Shown piece by piece: positions 54,372 to 63,651 of a stretch of DNA of 64,000 nucleotides. The notes beneath the pieces were generated by a model. That model had not been told where the DNA came from. It made no database searches and worked only from the letters and a program-made list of their open reading frames with translations. The position numbers and the translations under genes are program-made. Within the stretch, counting starts at the first letter, position 1; each line of letters starts with the position of its first letter. This stretch comes from G963664835 sp963664835 (GTDB taxonomy: Bacteria > Chloroflexota > UBA6077 > FW602-bin22 > JBCLEL01), in contig CAXXUG010000020.1 of NCBI GenBank assembly GCA_963664835.2, positions 460,179-524,178 of the forward strand. The letters are read 5' to 3'.

Positions 54372-56044
54372 ATGAGTGCGAGTGAAGTGAGCAAAACCAT
54401 CGCTCAGCTCGCAGTCACGCTTGGGTTGCCACCGGTGCCCACAGAAAACTTAACGCCACTGGAGTACGCTGAGACCCTAGGAGAGGGGTACCTTTCGCGC
54501 CACAAACACAACCACCGAAAGAATGGTGCACACTATCTGACGCCTGTCTCCATCGCAAGATTCATGGCTGACTATTTCGCCTATTCGAAACCACACATTC
54601 GGGTGTTGGACCCTGGGAGCGGACGGGTAGCCTGTTCGCCGCCGTCTGCGAAGCGGCCGCCCGAAGCACAGCCGTCGAGACGCTGCACGTTGTTGCATTT
54701 GAGACCGACTTGTTGCTGGCGAGCCTGTCGCGATTGGTGCTCAGGTTTTCGCGGGACTGGCTTGCTCAGCGTGGGATCGCATTGACATTTGAAGTGAGAC
54801 ACAGTGACTTCGTGCTGGACAGCGCCGTGGCTCTGGAAGCAACGTCGAAGGCAAATGAACAATGGGACAACCGAGAAGGGAAGAAGACCCAGTACGACCT
54901 AGTTATCTCCAATCCACCATACTTCAAGATGAGGAAGGAAGATCCCAGAGCCGTCGCAGGGGCCTCCGTTGTGCGTGGACAACCCAACATTTATGCCATG
55001 TTCATGGCGATCTCGGCCGAGTTGCTCTCGATAAACGGGACGCTAGTTTTTATTGCACCTAGGAGCTTTGCATCGGGGCCGTACTTCAGGAGATTCCGTG
55101 AGGTCTTCTTCCAACGCATGATTCCCAAGGCGATCCACCTCTTCGAGTCAAGAAAGGATGTGTTCAAGAACCAGACTGTTCTCCAAGAGAATCTAATAAT
55201 CGCTGCCCAAAGAGGTGCAGATCCCCGTGCACTAGATGGTGGTCAGGTTAACGTGTCCCACAGTAAGGGTGCTCACGACCTCGCTGACCGCAAGCGCCTT
55301 GTCGTGGACGTCGACTCGGTTCTAGACCTGGGTAGTGAGAACATAGAACTGTCCATTCCCCTGAGTTCCGAGGATCTACATCTGGTAGATGCCATGCGCA
55401 AATGGCCCAATACGCTTCACTCCCTCGGCCTGGAAGTCTCCACGGGCCCAGTTGTGCCCTTTAGGGCTACCCAATATCTGGCCCATAACGCACTTGGGAA
55501 CTTCACGGCCCCGTTGCTGTGGATGCAGCACGTTCGCCCAATGCGAACGGCGTGGCCCTCGCCCACAGTTAACAAGCCTCAATGGATTAGGGTGGAACGA
55601 GGGTCAATGAAGTTGCTGGTACCAGATGCAACCTACGTCCTTCTCCGTCGCTTCAGCGCGAAGGAAGAGAGACGCCGTCTGGTGGCGGCGCCCCTAACAA
55701 TGGGGGCTCTGAGTGTGGACGTGCTGGGATTGGAGAACCATTTGAACTACATTCGAGGAGTAACAAGAGGGTTGGATGAAGAGTTGGCCTACGGCCTTTC
55801 AGCACTCCTCAATTCGACGTTCTTGGATCGCTACTTCCGAATCTCTAACGGCAATACCCAGGTCAGCGCTACCGAACTTCGAGCCATGCCCCTTCCGGGA
55901 GAGCGGGACATTCGCTCAATTGGCGCGGAGATTCAGGTGCTACCTACTTCCGGAATTGACCTGCGCCGCCTCGACGGCCTTGTCGCTAGGACTCTTAATC
56001 TTTCCCTAGAACTTCGCTTGGGGTTGGAGTTGGCGGCGAGATGA
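54372..56044 (+). CDS. N6-adenine DNA methyltransferase of a BsuBI/PstI-type system, frameshifted in motif I
   Basis: A gamma-class adenine methylase of the Eco57I/PstI type that would protect host DNA. The N-terminal frame (54372-54785) reads RKNGAHYLTPVSIARFMADY and IRVLDPGSG, then leaves the family. The other frame continues GSLFAAVCEAAARSTAVETL, includes the catalytic VISNPPYFKMRKED near 54905 and runs to 56044. One missing base between 54621 and 54626 would restore DPGSGTGSLF, the S-adenosylmethionine site. The corrected length is about 557 residues. The stop overlaps the restriction enzyme start (ATGA). An active nuclease beside a dead methylase would be lethal, so the indel is suspect or the nuclease is also inactive. 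Confidence 0.88.
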
Positions 56045-56982
56045 GCAAGCTTGAAGAAGCGCGGGCCATCTTGGAGCAACTGGGGCTACCTCCGGCGCAG
56101 CGTAATGAAATCTCCTGTTTAACCCTCCTTGCCCTTACAGGGCTGTCCGAGGATGACACATGGGACCAGGCTGCCAAGCCATCCCGCACTATCCACGAGA
56201 TGCTCGGCTTTATGAGGGATACGTACGGGAGGGAGTATGCTGAGAATACACGGGAGGTGGTACGGCGACAGGTGATCCACCAGTTGGAGCAGGCGCGGGT
56301 GGTGGACCGCAATCCTGACGAGCCCAACCTTCCCACTAACAGCCCCAGAACACATTACCGTCTCACCGACGAGGCACTTAAAACTCTCCTGCTCTACGGG
56401 GCCGGCGGTTGGGATTCTGGGGTTTGCGAATTCCGCTCCAATCACCCCGCTCTCTTGGAGATATACCAACGGCGTCGGCGGATCCGTGAGATACCCATCC
56501 GCACGTTGTCGGGAGAGGAGATTCGACTGTCCCCCGGTGGGCACAACAGATTGCAGGCTCAAGTAGTGACGGATTTCGGTCCGAAGTTCGCACCGGGAGC
56601 GGTCCTGCTATACCTCGGAGACGCTGCCAACAAGCTCCTCCACGTGGACATTCAAAGACTGGCAGAGCTTAGCGTTCCGATTACCGAACATGACAAGCTG
56701 CCCGACGTGGTCCTCTATGACGAGGATCGCAACTGGCTGTTTCTGGTTGAGGCGGTTACATCTCACGGACCCGTCACTCCCAAGCGGGTGGAGGAACTGG
56801 AGGTCACACTCAAGGACTGCACTGCTACCCGATTGTATGTCAGCGCCTTCCCCGACTTCCGGCAGTTCAAGCGCCATGCGGACAAAATCGCGTGGGAGAC
56901 CGAGGTATGGCTTGCGGAGATTCCAGACCACCTGATCCACTTCAACGGGGATAAATTCCTGGGCACCAACAGAACTGCGTAG
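56041..56982 (+). CDS. BsuBI/PstI-family type II restriction endonuclease
   Basis: A 313-residue protein matching the BsuBI/PstI family in length and pattern. DFGPKFAPGAVLLYLGDAAN is the central family block, followed by HDKLPDVVLYDEDRNWLFLV and EAVTSHGPVTPKRVEELE, where the PD...E residues of the nuclease core are expected. The N-terminal half is helical and likely forms the DNA-binding part. Known members cut CTGCAG. That site is inferred for this protein, not shown. Overlaps the methylase by four bases. Confidence 0.9.
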   Translation: MSKLEEARAILEQLGLPPAQRNEISCLTLLALTGLSEDDTWDQAAKPSRTIHEMLGFMRDTYGREYAENTREVVRRQVIHQLEQARVVDRNPDEPNLPTNSPRTHYRLTDEALKTLLLYGAGGWDSGVCEFRSNHPALLEIYQRRRRIREIPIRTLSGEEIRLSPGGHNRLQAQVVTDFGPKFAPGAVLLYLGDAANKLLHVDIQRLAELSVPITEHDKLPDVVLYDEDRNWLFLVEAVTSHGPVTPKRVEELEVTLKDCTATRLYVSAFPDFRQFKRHADKIAWETEVWLAEIPDHLIHFNGDKFLGTNRTA

Positions 56983-57193
56983 ATGCTAAGAGTAAAGCAA
57001 AGTTGAGGAAACCCACGTGTGTTAGGAGGTCGACAACGACACTAGCTATAGATTCGAACTCCGGCGCGGGGTCTTGGGCAACTCCCCTGATGTTGAGCAG
57101 AGGGTAGGCAGTTTTTGGGTTGGTGAGAGTCGGTGGATCGGCGACGAAATCAGTGAAGTTGACTGCCGCCGTTCCCAATAACGGGGCTGCGCG

Positions 57194-57210
57194 ATATCAT
57201 ATTATGATAT
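57194..57210. promoter_or_regulatory. Perfect palindrome upstream of hicAB (candidate operator)
   Basis: atatcata-t-tatgatat: 8-bp perfect arms around a single centre base, ending 9 bases before the hicA start in an otherwise GC-rich context. It is placed where a HicB repressor would block transcription or translation start. Confidence 0.6.
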
Positions 57211-57219
57211 TATCATGGT

Positions 57220-57474
57220 GTGAGGAAGAAACACCGTAGCACTTTGGCGGCGATCTTCAAACGCCCCGCCCAGTCGGGAATACGCTGGGCGGATATTGAG
57301 TCGCTGCTTCTAGCTTGCGGCGCTTCCATTGAGGAGCGGGCCGGCTCGAGGATTGGAATCGAGTTGAACGGTGTCCGAGCCCACGCTCATCGACCGCATC
57401 CTCAACCAACGGCCAGGAAAGGCGCCGTGGAGTCGATGAGGAGGTTTCTGAAGGAGGCTGGGATAGAACCGTGA
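57220..57474 (+). CDS. hicA: HicA-family toxin
   Basis: An 84-residue HicA-like mRNA interferase candidate: TLAAIFKRPAQSGIRWADIE, SLLLACGASIEERAGSRIGI and VRAHAHRPHPQPTARKGAVE match the family form in which the HRPHP motif supplies the active histidine. The start is GTG 57220. The stop overlaps the next ATG (TGATG), coupling translation with hicB. Confidence 0.87.
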   Translation: MRKKHRSTLAAIFKRPAQSGIRWADIESLLLACGASIEERAGSRIGIELNGVRAHAHRPHPQPTARKGAVESMRRFLKEAGIEP

Positions 57475-57797
57475 TGGAGTACAAGGGGTACCATGCCGCG
57501 GTTAGCTACGATCACGAGGCGGGTGTCTTCCACGGGGAGATAGTGGGCACTCGCGACGTGATCTTCTTCGAGGGTACTTCGGTCGAAGAGCTAAACAAGG
57601 AGTTCCGCTTCTCGGTGGACGACTACCTGGCAATGTGCGCCGAGCGGGGACAGGCGCCGGACCGGCCGTTCTCTGGCAAGATTCCGCTGAGGGTTTCGCC
57701 GGCGGTGCACCGGGCGGCGACGGTGGCGGCGCGCACCGAGGGAAAGAGTCTGAACGCCTGGATCGCCGAGACGGTGGAGAGGGAGGCAAGGGGGTAG
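57474..57797 (+). CDS. hicB: HicB-family antitoxin with ribbon-helix-helix tail
   Basis: A 107-residue antitoxin. Residues 1-60 have the HicB fold (EYKGYHAAVSYDHEAGVFHG, then VIFFEGTSVEELNKEFRFSV). Residues about 68-107 form a ribbon-helix-helix DNA-binding segment (KIPLRVSPAVHRAATVAART, SLNAWIAETVE). This domain would bind the palindrome just upstream of hicA. ATG 57474 overlaps the hicA stop. Confidence 0.9.
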   Translation: MEYKGYHAAVSYDHEAGVFHGEIVGTRDVIFFEGTSVEELNKEFRFSVDDYLAMCAERGQAPDRPFSGKIPLRVSPAVHRAATVAARTEGKSLNAWIAETVEREARG

Positions 57798-57845
57798 AGA
57801 ATTGGGGATTGAGGATTGCTGATTGTGGATTTGGGATTGGGCGGG
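57798..57845. repeat. GATTG-type low-complexity repeat, copy 3
   Basis: gaattggggattgaggattg followed by ctgattgtggatttgggatt, immediately after the hicB stop. Confidence 0.65.
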
Positions 57846-57894
57846 TGTTTGGCAGCGAGCGCGCAGTCCTGGCGTTTGAACTGAAAGACTTGGG

Positions 57895-58935
57895 TCACAT
57901 GTGCAGCTGTACTTTGACCGAGCCGGTGGACTTGTCGTAGGCGGTGGCCATGGCTTGGGGCATTTCCTCGAGCGGGAATTTGTGCGTCACCATCTGCTTG
58001 ATGTCGATCCGGCCTGACGCCATTAGATCGACGGCCATCTCGAAGTCGTGCCGGCCGTCCATCAGCCCGTAGCAGACGGAGAAGATTAGCGACTGCTCCT
58101 TGAGGTGGAGGTTCATCCAATCGGCCAGGGTCGGTTGGTGGAAAGCACCGAGGATGACGACTCGTCCTTGGACGCGGGTCAGGTCGATGGCCTGAACGAG
58201 CGTCGCGTCATTATCGAGTCCCCCTACGGTCTCGACGGAGATGTCGGCTCCGAGGCCGGCGGTCAGGTCTTCGACGGCCGATTTGGCGCCGGGGTCGTCC
58301 GGGTCCACGACGAAGTCGGCGCCGAATGCCATGGCAAGCTCGGCTTGTTGAGCGTGCCTCGCGGTAACGATGATCTTGCCGGCTCCCAGGGCCCTGGCGG
58401 CGGCGATCGCGGTGAGACCGATATTGCCGGCGCCGAGCACCAATACGGTTTCGCCGGGCATTAGCGGGCCCCGGCGCAACGCCTGGATCGATACGGCGAG
58501 GGGCTCAACGAGGGCGCCTTCCTCCCATGTCAGCGAATCGTCGAGGGGGTAGCAGCCGACGGCTTTTCGGGTGACGTACTCGGCGAAGCCTCCGCCGGCA
58601 TAGTCGCCCCGGTTGGTGCAGCACCGGTACTGGCCCTGCCGGCAGAAAAAGCAGTTCAGGCAAGCTGTACCGTGGCCAATTATCTCGACGGCGACCCTCT
58701 GTCCGATCCTCTTGGGACTGACTCCCTCGCCTACCTCGACGATTTCGCCGGCGGTCTCGTGGCCGGCGGGGTGTGTGTCGGCCTCGGTCTGTTTGCGGTA
58801 TTGGTTGAGGTCGGAGCCACAGATGCCCTCGGACCTGACCTTGATGAGCGCGTCTCCGGGGCCGGGTTCCTGACGGTCGATTGACTTGATATCGAACGCG
58901 TTGCCGTTGTAGATGGCGGCGAGCATTTTGGACAT
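57895..58935 (-). CDS. Zinc-dependent medium-chain alcohol dehydrogenase
   Basis: A 346-residue MDR-family NAD(P)-dependent dehydrogenase (threonine/sorbitol dehydrogenase-like). Catalytic zinc ligands are in EGICGSDLNQ and the later GHETAGEIVEVGEG. The structural zinc cysteines are in CLNCFFCRQGQYRCC. The Rossmann motif is VLVLGAGNIGLTAIAAARAL. The substrate cannot be predicted. It is the only metabolic gene inside the defence island and is transcribed against its neighbours. The start ATG is at 58935. Confidence 0.92.
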   Translation of the reverse strand: MSKMLAAIYNGNAFDIKSIDRQEPGPGDALIKVRSEGICGSDLNQYRKQTEADTHPAGHETAGEIVEVGEGVSPKRIGQRVAVEIIGHGTACLNCFFCRQGQYRCCTNRGDYAGGGFAEYVTRKAVGCYPLDDSLTWEEGALVEPLAVSIQALRRGPLMPGETVLVLGAGNIGLTAIAAARALGAGKIIVTARHAQQAELAMAFGADFVVDPDDPGAKSAVEDLTAGLGADISVETVGGLDNDATLVQAIDLTRVQGRVVILGAFHQPTLADWMNLHLKEQSLIFSVCYGLMDGRHDFEMAVDLMASGRIDIKQMVTHKFPLEEMPQAMATAYDKSTGSVKVQLHM

Positions 58936-59011
58936 GGCGACCTCCGGTTCGTACGTGCCTAGCGATGGGCGTTAGGGCGGTCTGCACTCTATTCTACATG
59001 GAGCGACAGCG

Positions 59012-59060
59012 GGCAATTGAAGATTGAGGATTGCTGATTTATGATTTTGGATTGGAAAAG
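59012..59060. repeat. GATTG-type low-complexity repeat, copy 4
   Basis: caattgaagattgaggattg followed by ctgatttatgattttggatt, in the intergenic region between the divergent dehydrogenase and Fic genes. Confidence 0.6.
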
Positions 59061-59136
59061 GCGTGAATGAGTACTGATTTGGGCACACCATTCACTCTTA
59101 AACGATCTATTACAGTGAATAGATGACGGTAGAGAG

Positions 59137-60018
59137 ATGGCGATTTCGCAACCGATAAAGGGGCGCATCCAGGCATTGAAGCGCGAGTACGATATCTTGC
59201 GACCTAGTAAGGAATCGCTGCTTTCAATGATTGATGAGGTGGAAATTCCCGAGAGTGTTTACAACTCGAACGCCATCGAGAACTCGACTCTTACCTTGGA
59301 GGAGACGGAGAGAATCCTGCTGGAGCAGATGCTGTCCAGGAATGTGTCCGTGCGGGAAGTCTTCGAGGCGAAGAATCTCGCCCGCGTCATGGAATACGAG
59401 CGCAACAGGGTCAAAGACAGCGAGCTGAGCAACGACCTGATACTGCTGTTTCATCAGATGCTAATGGGCGGCATCGATGACGCGATAGCCGGCCGGTTCC
59501 GCCGGCGGGGCGAGTACGTGCGGGTCGGGACTCACATTGCGCCGGCGCCGGAGCAGGTGGAGCGCATGATGGGCAACATCCTGGTGGAGTATTCGAGTGA
59601 CCTCGACTCTTACTTCTTGGACAAGATTGCCCGATTCCACCTGGATTTCGAGGTCATCCATCCCTTTTGCGACGGCAATGGCCGGATAGGACGCGTCCTG
59701 ATCAATTTTCAACTACTCAAACTCGGTCTGCCGCGCGTCATCATCCGCGACTCGGAGAAGGAGACGTACTATCGGGCGTTCAGGGAGTATGAGGACCTGA
59801 GAAGGACGAGAGGGATGGAGAGGATCCTTTCGCTGGCTTTGGTGGAGTCCCTGCACAAGAGAGTGACGTACATGAGAGGCGAGCCGGTCGTGAGGTTGTC
59901 GGAGTATGTCAAACGGAGGGGGCTCTCCGCGCCGGCGGTGACGAACGCGGCCCGTCGTCAGACTATCCGAGCTTTCCGGGAGAGGGGTGTGTGGAAGATA
60001 GGGGATTCCGATTTTTGA
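59137..60018 (+). CDS. Fic-domain protein
   Basis: A 293-residue Fic protein that would transfer AMP (or another nucleotide moiety) to protein hydroxyls. The active-site motif HPFCDGNGRIGR is intact near residue 188. NSNAIENSTLT near residue 43 fits the N-terminal inhibitory helix ([ST]xxxE[GN]), so the enzyme is probably self-inhibited (class II). The C-terminal 60 residues look like a winged helix (SEYVKRRGLSAPAVTNAARR). The last residues (DSDF) are encoded by the edge of a GATTG-type repeat, so the original C terminus may have been altered. Confidence 0.93.
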   Translation: MAISQPIKGRIQALKREYDILRPSKESLLSMIDEVEIPESVYNSNAIENSTLTLEETERILLEQMLSRNVSVREVFEAKNLARVMEYERNRVKDSELSNDLILLFHQMLMGGIDDAIAGRFRRRGEYVRVGTHIAPAPEQVERMMGNILVEYSSDLDSYFLDKIARFHLDFEVIHPFCDGNGRIGRVLINFQLLKLGLPRVIIRDSEKETYYRAFREYEDLRRTRGMERILSLALVESLHKRVTYMRGEPVVRLSEYVKRRGLSAPAVTNAARRQTIRAFRERGVWKIGDSDF

Positions 60019-60069
60019 TTTTGGATTGCGGAATTTGGATCGCTGATTGCTAACTTTGGGAAGTCTGAT
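60013..60069. repeat. GATTG-type low-complexity repeat, copy 5
   Basis: gatttttgattttggattgc, later gatcgctgattgctaac, starting at the fic stop codon and running to the second four-helix-bundle remnant. Confidence 0.6.
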
Positions 60070-60145
60070 TGTGAATGAGAGGGATAAGAAGCCAACTCGT
60101 ACGCTCCGGCGTGTCCGTCGGCGCCGTTACCGCAATGACCTCGGG
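60070..60145 (+). pseudogene. Second remnant of a four-helix-bundle protein gene
   Basis: One frame reads SQLVRSGVSVGA (60092-60130), the hallmark of the four-helix-bundle family, directly comparable to SQLVRSGTSVGV at 53970-54000. An initial gtgaatgagagg resembles the start of the first remnant. Most of the gene is deleted. Both remnants follow a GATTG-type tract. Confidence 0.5.
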
Positions 60146-60269
60146 ACGAGCCCTAGTACGATGTTTCAACTCTCGCGGGATCAGGGTGCCAGTCCTAGTG
60201 TGAGGCAAACAGGCGTTATGATTCCTTGGTCCGTGTGGTAACTATTATTCACTTGGGAGGAGAGAGACT

Positions 60270-62357
60270 ATGCAAGCTCGTAATATTAAGCTAACCGAAG
60301 TGGTTCAAGGAAATAAACAGTTCGTGATTCCGGTTTTCCAACGGGATTACAGTTGGACGGCAGAGCAATGCGAACAGCTTTGGGGCGATGTGTGGCGAGC
60401 CGGCAAGGGTCGGGAGGGCGGACATTTCATGGGATCGTTCGTCTATGCGGAGGGGAATGCAAGTGCCGCGTTCAGTCAATGGTTGGTAATCGACGGCCAG
60501 CAACGACTTACAACCTTGACGCTGTTGCTGGTTGCGTTACGCGACCATATCGGCGAGATCGGATGGGCTGGAGAGGAACCAACACAAGAGCAGATCGACA
60601 GGTATTTCTTGAAGAACCAACTCGAAAAAGGAAACCGGAACTATAGGTTGGCTTTGAGACGCAACGATGATGAAACACTACGTGCGTTGTTGGACGGCCG
60701 TGACCTAGGCAAGGTGTCAAACAAATCGGACTCGGTCGTCGACGCATACGAGTTTTTCAGGGAACAACTCAAGTCCCCACAAGGCGATATTGGCGAGATC
60801 TATAGAGGCATTGGGCGTCTCCATGTTGTTGACGTGAAGCTCGAGCAACATCTCGACAACCCGCAGTTGGTTTTCGAGAGCTTGAACTCCACCGGCGTTG
60901 ACCTTACCGAGAGTGACCTGATACGTAACTACCTGCTAATGGGTTTGCCTGAAGCTGAACAGACTCGGATGTATGAGGAATATTGGAACGAAGTCGAGAC
61001 CCATTTCCGCGACGCCGGTAGCAGCCCAGACGTGTTCCTCCGCGACTACGTCGCGTTTAAGCGAAGATACGCGACCCAAATCCGTGCGGATCGAATCTAC
61101 TCGGAATTCAAGAATTTTTGGGAGTTGGAAACCGCGGAATCGTTGCCGAATCGCCTGAAAGACATAGTTCGAGCAGCGGGGTTTTATTCCTCGTGTTTGC
61201 AACCCGACGGAATCGAGACTAAGTCAATCAGAGATGCGATGGGTCTGGTTAGACGGTTGGGCGTCGCACATGCGACTCTGGTCATGCGACTCTACGAATG
61301 TTACGAACTAAAGACTCTTTCACAAGAGGATTTCGTCAAAGCTTTGAATTTGATCGAGAGCTTCCTTGTACGAAGATCCGTCCTTCGATTGCAGACACGA
61401 AATTACTGGTCCGTTTTTGCAAGAGTTACGCACGCGATAGACGAACAGCAGCCTTTCACATCGTTTCAGGTCGCACTGGCCCGCCAGAATTACGAATTCC
61501 CAACCGATCAAGACTTTGTGACGGCGCTCCAGGAGCGAGATCTATACGACCTTCGAATCTGTTGGCATATCCTATCGCAGCTTGAAAACGCCGGATACGC
61601 AGAACCGAGCCCAACGACCGAGTATTCGATCGAACACATCATGCCGCAGTGGATCGAGGGAGTGCCGGAATGGCGGCATATGCTCGGTGACGACTGCGAG
61701 GATGTCCACCGGACTTGGGTAAATAGACTAGGGAATTTGACTCTCACTGCGTATAACAGTACGTACTCGAACCGACCGTTCCATGAAAAGAAGGACGTTA
61801 AGGGAGGATTTGCGCAAAGCGCCATACGATTGAACCATTACGTTAAAGAGCAATCAAAGTGGACGCAGACGGAGATGCAAGACAGGGGACGGATATTAGC
61901 ACAACGCGCGCTTGAGATTTGGCCTAGTCACGGGGCAGACGCAACAATGGTGGCAGCAGACAAGTTACGCGAGTTGCGAGCCCAGTCCGCCAAGAGGAAT
62001 GTGGATAGTTTGAAGATGCGGCCCTCCGTCAGATTGTTGTTGCAAGAGATTCGTGATTCGATACGCGACTTGGGTGAATCTGTCGATGTGGTGGAAAGAA
62101 AATCCGTTTGTTACTACGATGGATCGGCAAATTTCTTCGCGGAATTGTTGTCGATGTCTTGGTACGTTAGAGTTCTCATCCCAGTCGATTTTCATGAAGT
62201 CTACGATCCCGAAGGGATAGCGAGCGACGTGACAATGTTGAAGTTCCTGCCAAACGTGGTTCATCGTGATTGTGGCGTATACATCGATGTCGCGGGAAGC
62301 GAGCATATTCCTGCGGCGATGGCGATGGTCCGGCAGGCCCGGCAAATGGCGTCATAG
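60270..62357 (+). CDS. GmrSD-type protein: DUF262 + DUF1524 HNH + DUF5655
   Basis: A 695-residue protein with the single-chain GmrSD layout of modification-dependent (type IV) restriction enzymes. The DUF262 half has FVIPVFQRDYSWTAEQCEQL near residue 18 and the VIDGQQRLTTL nucleotide-hydrolysis motif near 73. The HNH half has YSIEHIMPQWIEGV near 455 and RLGNLTLTAYNSTYSN. The last 120 residues match DUF5655 (SVCYYDGSANFFAELL). Such proteins typically attack phage DNA with modified cytosines. RBS is gggaggagag before ATG 60270. All motifs look intact. Confidence 0.92.
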   Translation: MQARNIKLTEVVQGNKQFVIPVFQRDYSWTAEQCEQLWGDVWRAGKGREGGHFMGSFVYAEGNASAAFSQWLVIDGQQRLTTLTLLLVALRDHIGEIGWAGEEPTQEQIDRYFLKNQLEKGNRNYRLALRRNDDETLRALLDGRDLGKVSNKSDSVVDAYEFFREQLKSPQGDIGEIYRGIGRLHVVDVKLEQHLDNPQLVFESLNSTGVDLTESDLIRNYLLMGLPEAEQTRMYEEYWNEVETHFRDAGSSPDVFLRDYVAFKRRYATQIRADRIYSEFKNFWELETAESLPNRLKDIVRAAGFYSSCLQPDGIETKSIRDAMGLVRRLGVAHATLVMRLYECYELKTLSQEDFVKALNLIESFLVRRSVLRLQTRNYWSVFARVTHAIDEQQPFTSFQVALARQNYEFPTDQDFVTALQERDLYDLRICWHILSQLENAGYAEPSPTTEYSIEHIMPQWIEGVPEWRHMLGDDCEDVHRTWVNRLGNLTLTAYNSTYSNRPFHEKKDVKGGFAQSAIRLNHYVKEQSKWTQTEMQDRGRILAQRALEIWPSHGADATMVAADKLRELRAQSAKRNVDSLKMRPSVRLLLQEIRDSIRDLGESVDVVERKSVCYYDGSANFFAELLSMSWYVRVLIPVDFHEVYDPEGIASDVTMLKFLPNVVHRDCGVYIDVAGSEHIPAAMAMVRQARQMAS

Positions 62358-62479
62358 TGATCGGCAAGTCCGGGAGCCGGCAGTTGATCCGGCGCTTCGA
62401 GAAAAACATCCAATCCACCATCGCCCGCGTCTGGGGCGGTGGCGAGCCAGGGCCAAGCGGATAGAGACGCAGAGGGACA

Positions 62480-63367
62480 ATGATTAGGAGAAGAGGCCCT
62501 TCGATTAAGAGAGAGTTGCTACTTAAGTCCCGAGAGGCGGCCCTCAGTGCCGTTCAAACATTCAATAATCCTCTTACTACGTTCAAAGCCGAGACTTTCA
62601 TCGTTTTAATGGTTATTGCTTGGACATATATGCTCCACGCCTATTACAGGCGGGAAGGTGTGGAGTATCGATATTATGCTTAGGGCCCGAAGAGACGGAG
62701 ATTCTGCCGGACCAAATCAGGGGCGTTCAAGTATTGGGAGCTTAGACGTTGCCTTAACGACCGAGACTGCCCTCTAGACGGACCTACCAAGAGCAATCTA
62801 TATTTCCTCATCGGACTGAGGAATGAGATTGAGCACCACCGGTCCGCTGGTTCAGACAGACGTTTCTCCGCGCGCTATTTCGCTTGCTGCCTAAACTATG
62901 AGCGCTATATCTGTGAACTATTTGGTTCCCGCTACTCACTCGGTGATGCCACTGCATTTACTCTGCAATTTCGTGACCTTTCTGTGGCGGCCACTCCCGA
63001 CGACGTTGTCGAGCCCCTGCCGTCCAACGTAGCCAAGTACCTTGAGGAATTTGAAGCAGAGTTATCCGAGGAGGCGATCCGTTCACCCTACTTCCGCCGT
63101 CGGTATTTATTTGTTCCATTGGTGACGAGCAAAAAGGCGCAGGCCGAACGGGTAATCGAGTTTGTGAGGGGTGATTCGGAATTCGCGACTTCGATTGGCA
63201 AGGAATACCAACAAAACTACCTGAAGGAGGTAGAACGGCCCAAGCATCTAGTGGGGCAGATCGTTAACTTGATGCACGAAGAAGGGTATCCTCAGTTCAA
63301 AGTGCATCACCACACACGGTTGTGGCAACGGTTGAATGCTAGAAACGTGGGTAAGGGTTTCGGGTAG
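62480..63367 (+). pseudogene. DUF3644 protein interrupted by one in-frame stop
   Basis: From ATG 62480 the frame reads IKRELLLKSREAALSAVQTF and FIVLMVIAWTYMLHAYYRRE, the DUF3644 N terminus, then meets TAG at 62681-62683. In the same frame it continues GPKRRRFCRTKSGAFKYWEL, LYFLIGLRNEIEHHRSAGSD and onward to a stop at 63365. The frame is kept for the whole 295 codons, so only this codon breaks it (for example from CAG or AAG). DUF3644 proteins often occur near defence genes. Function unknown. Sequencing error, suppressed stop or fresh pseudogene are all possible. Confidence 0.8.
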
Positions 63368-63651
63368 TTAAGACTTGGTACTGGTACGATCGATGGGTGG
63401 ATGTGGTACGTGAGCACTGTGCCGCTAACGGCGAAACGTATGGCGCCGTCTCAAAATAAGCCTTGGCACCGACACGACTTAGGCTTGGGCTCAGTCACCC
63501 CAGCACGCGGGCCGGCGGCCATTGGCTGGCCGAATCGACATAATGCAGGGCGGCCGGTATCCGGCCCCTGGAGACCGACTGAACCGGTTAGTACGAAGAA
63601 TCCACCCGCAGCATCTCAAGTCCAAGGCCAACTTCAGAACACGGTGCATCC
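63368..63651. other. Intergenic stretch without recognised gene
   Basis: About 280 bases with only short frames of no recognisable sequence. No promoter or repeat stands out. Confidence 0.4.

Noticed and set aside
62356..62463. Short frame ending GGGEPGPSG after the GmrSD-type gene
   Set aside because: It overlaps the end of the GmrSD-type gene, is 35 codons long and has no identifiable domain. It may be a remnant but cannot be supported.
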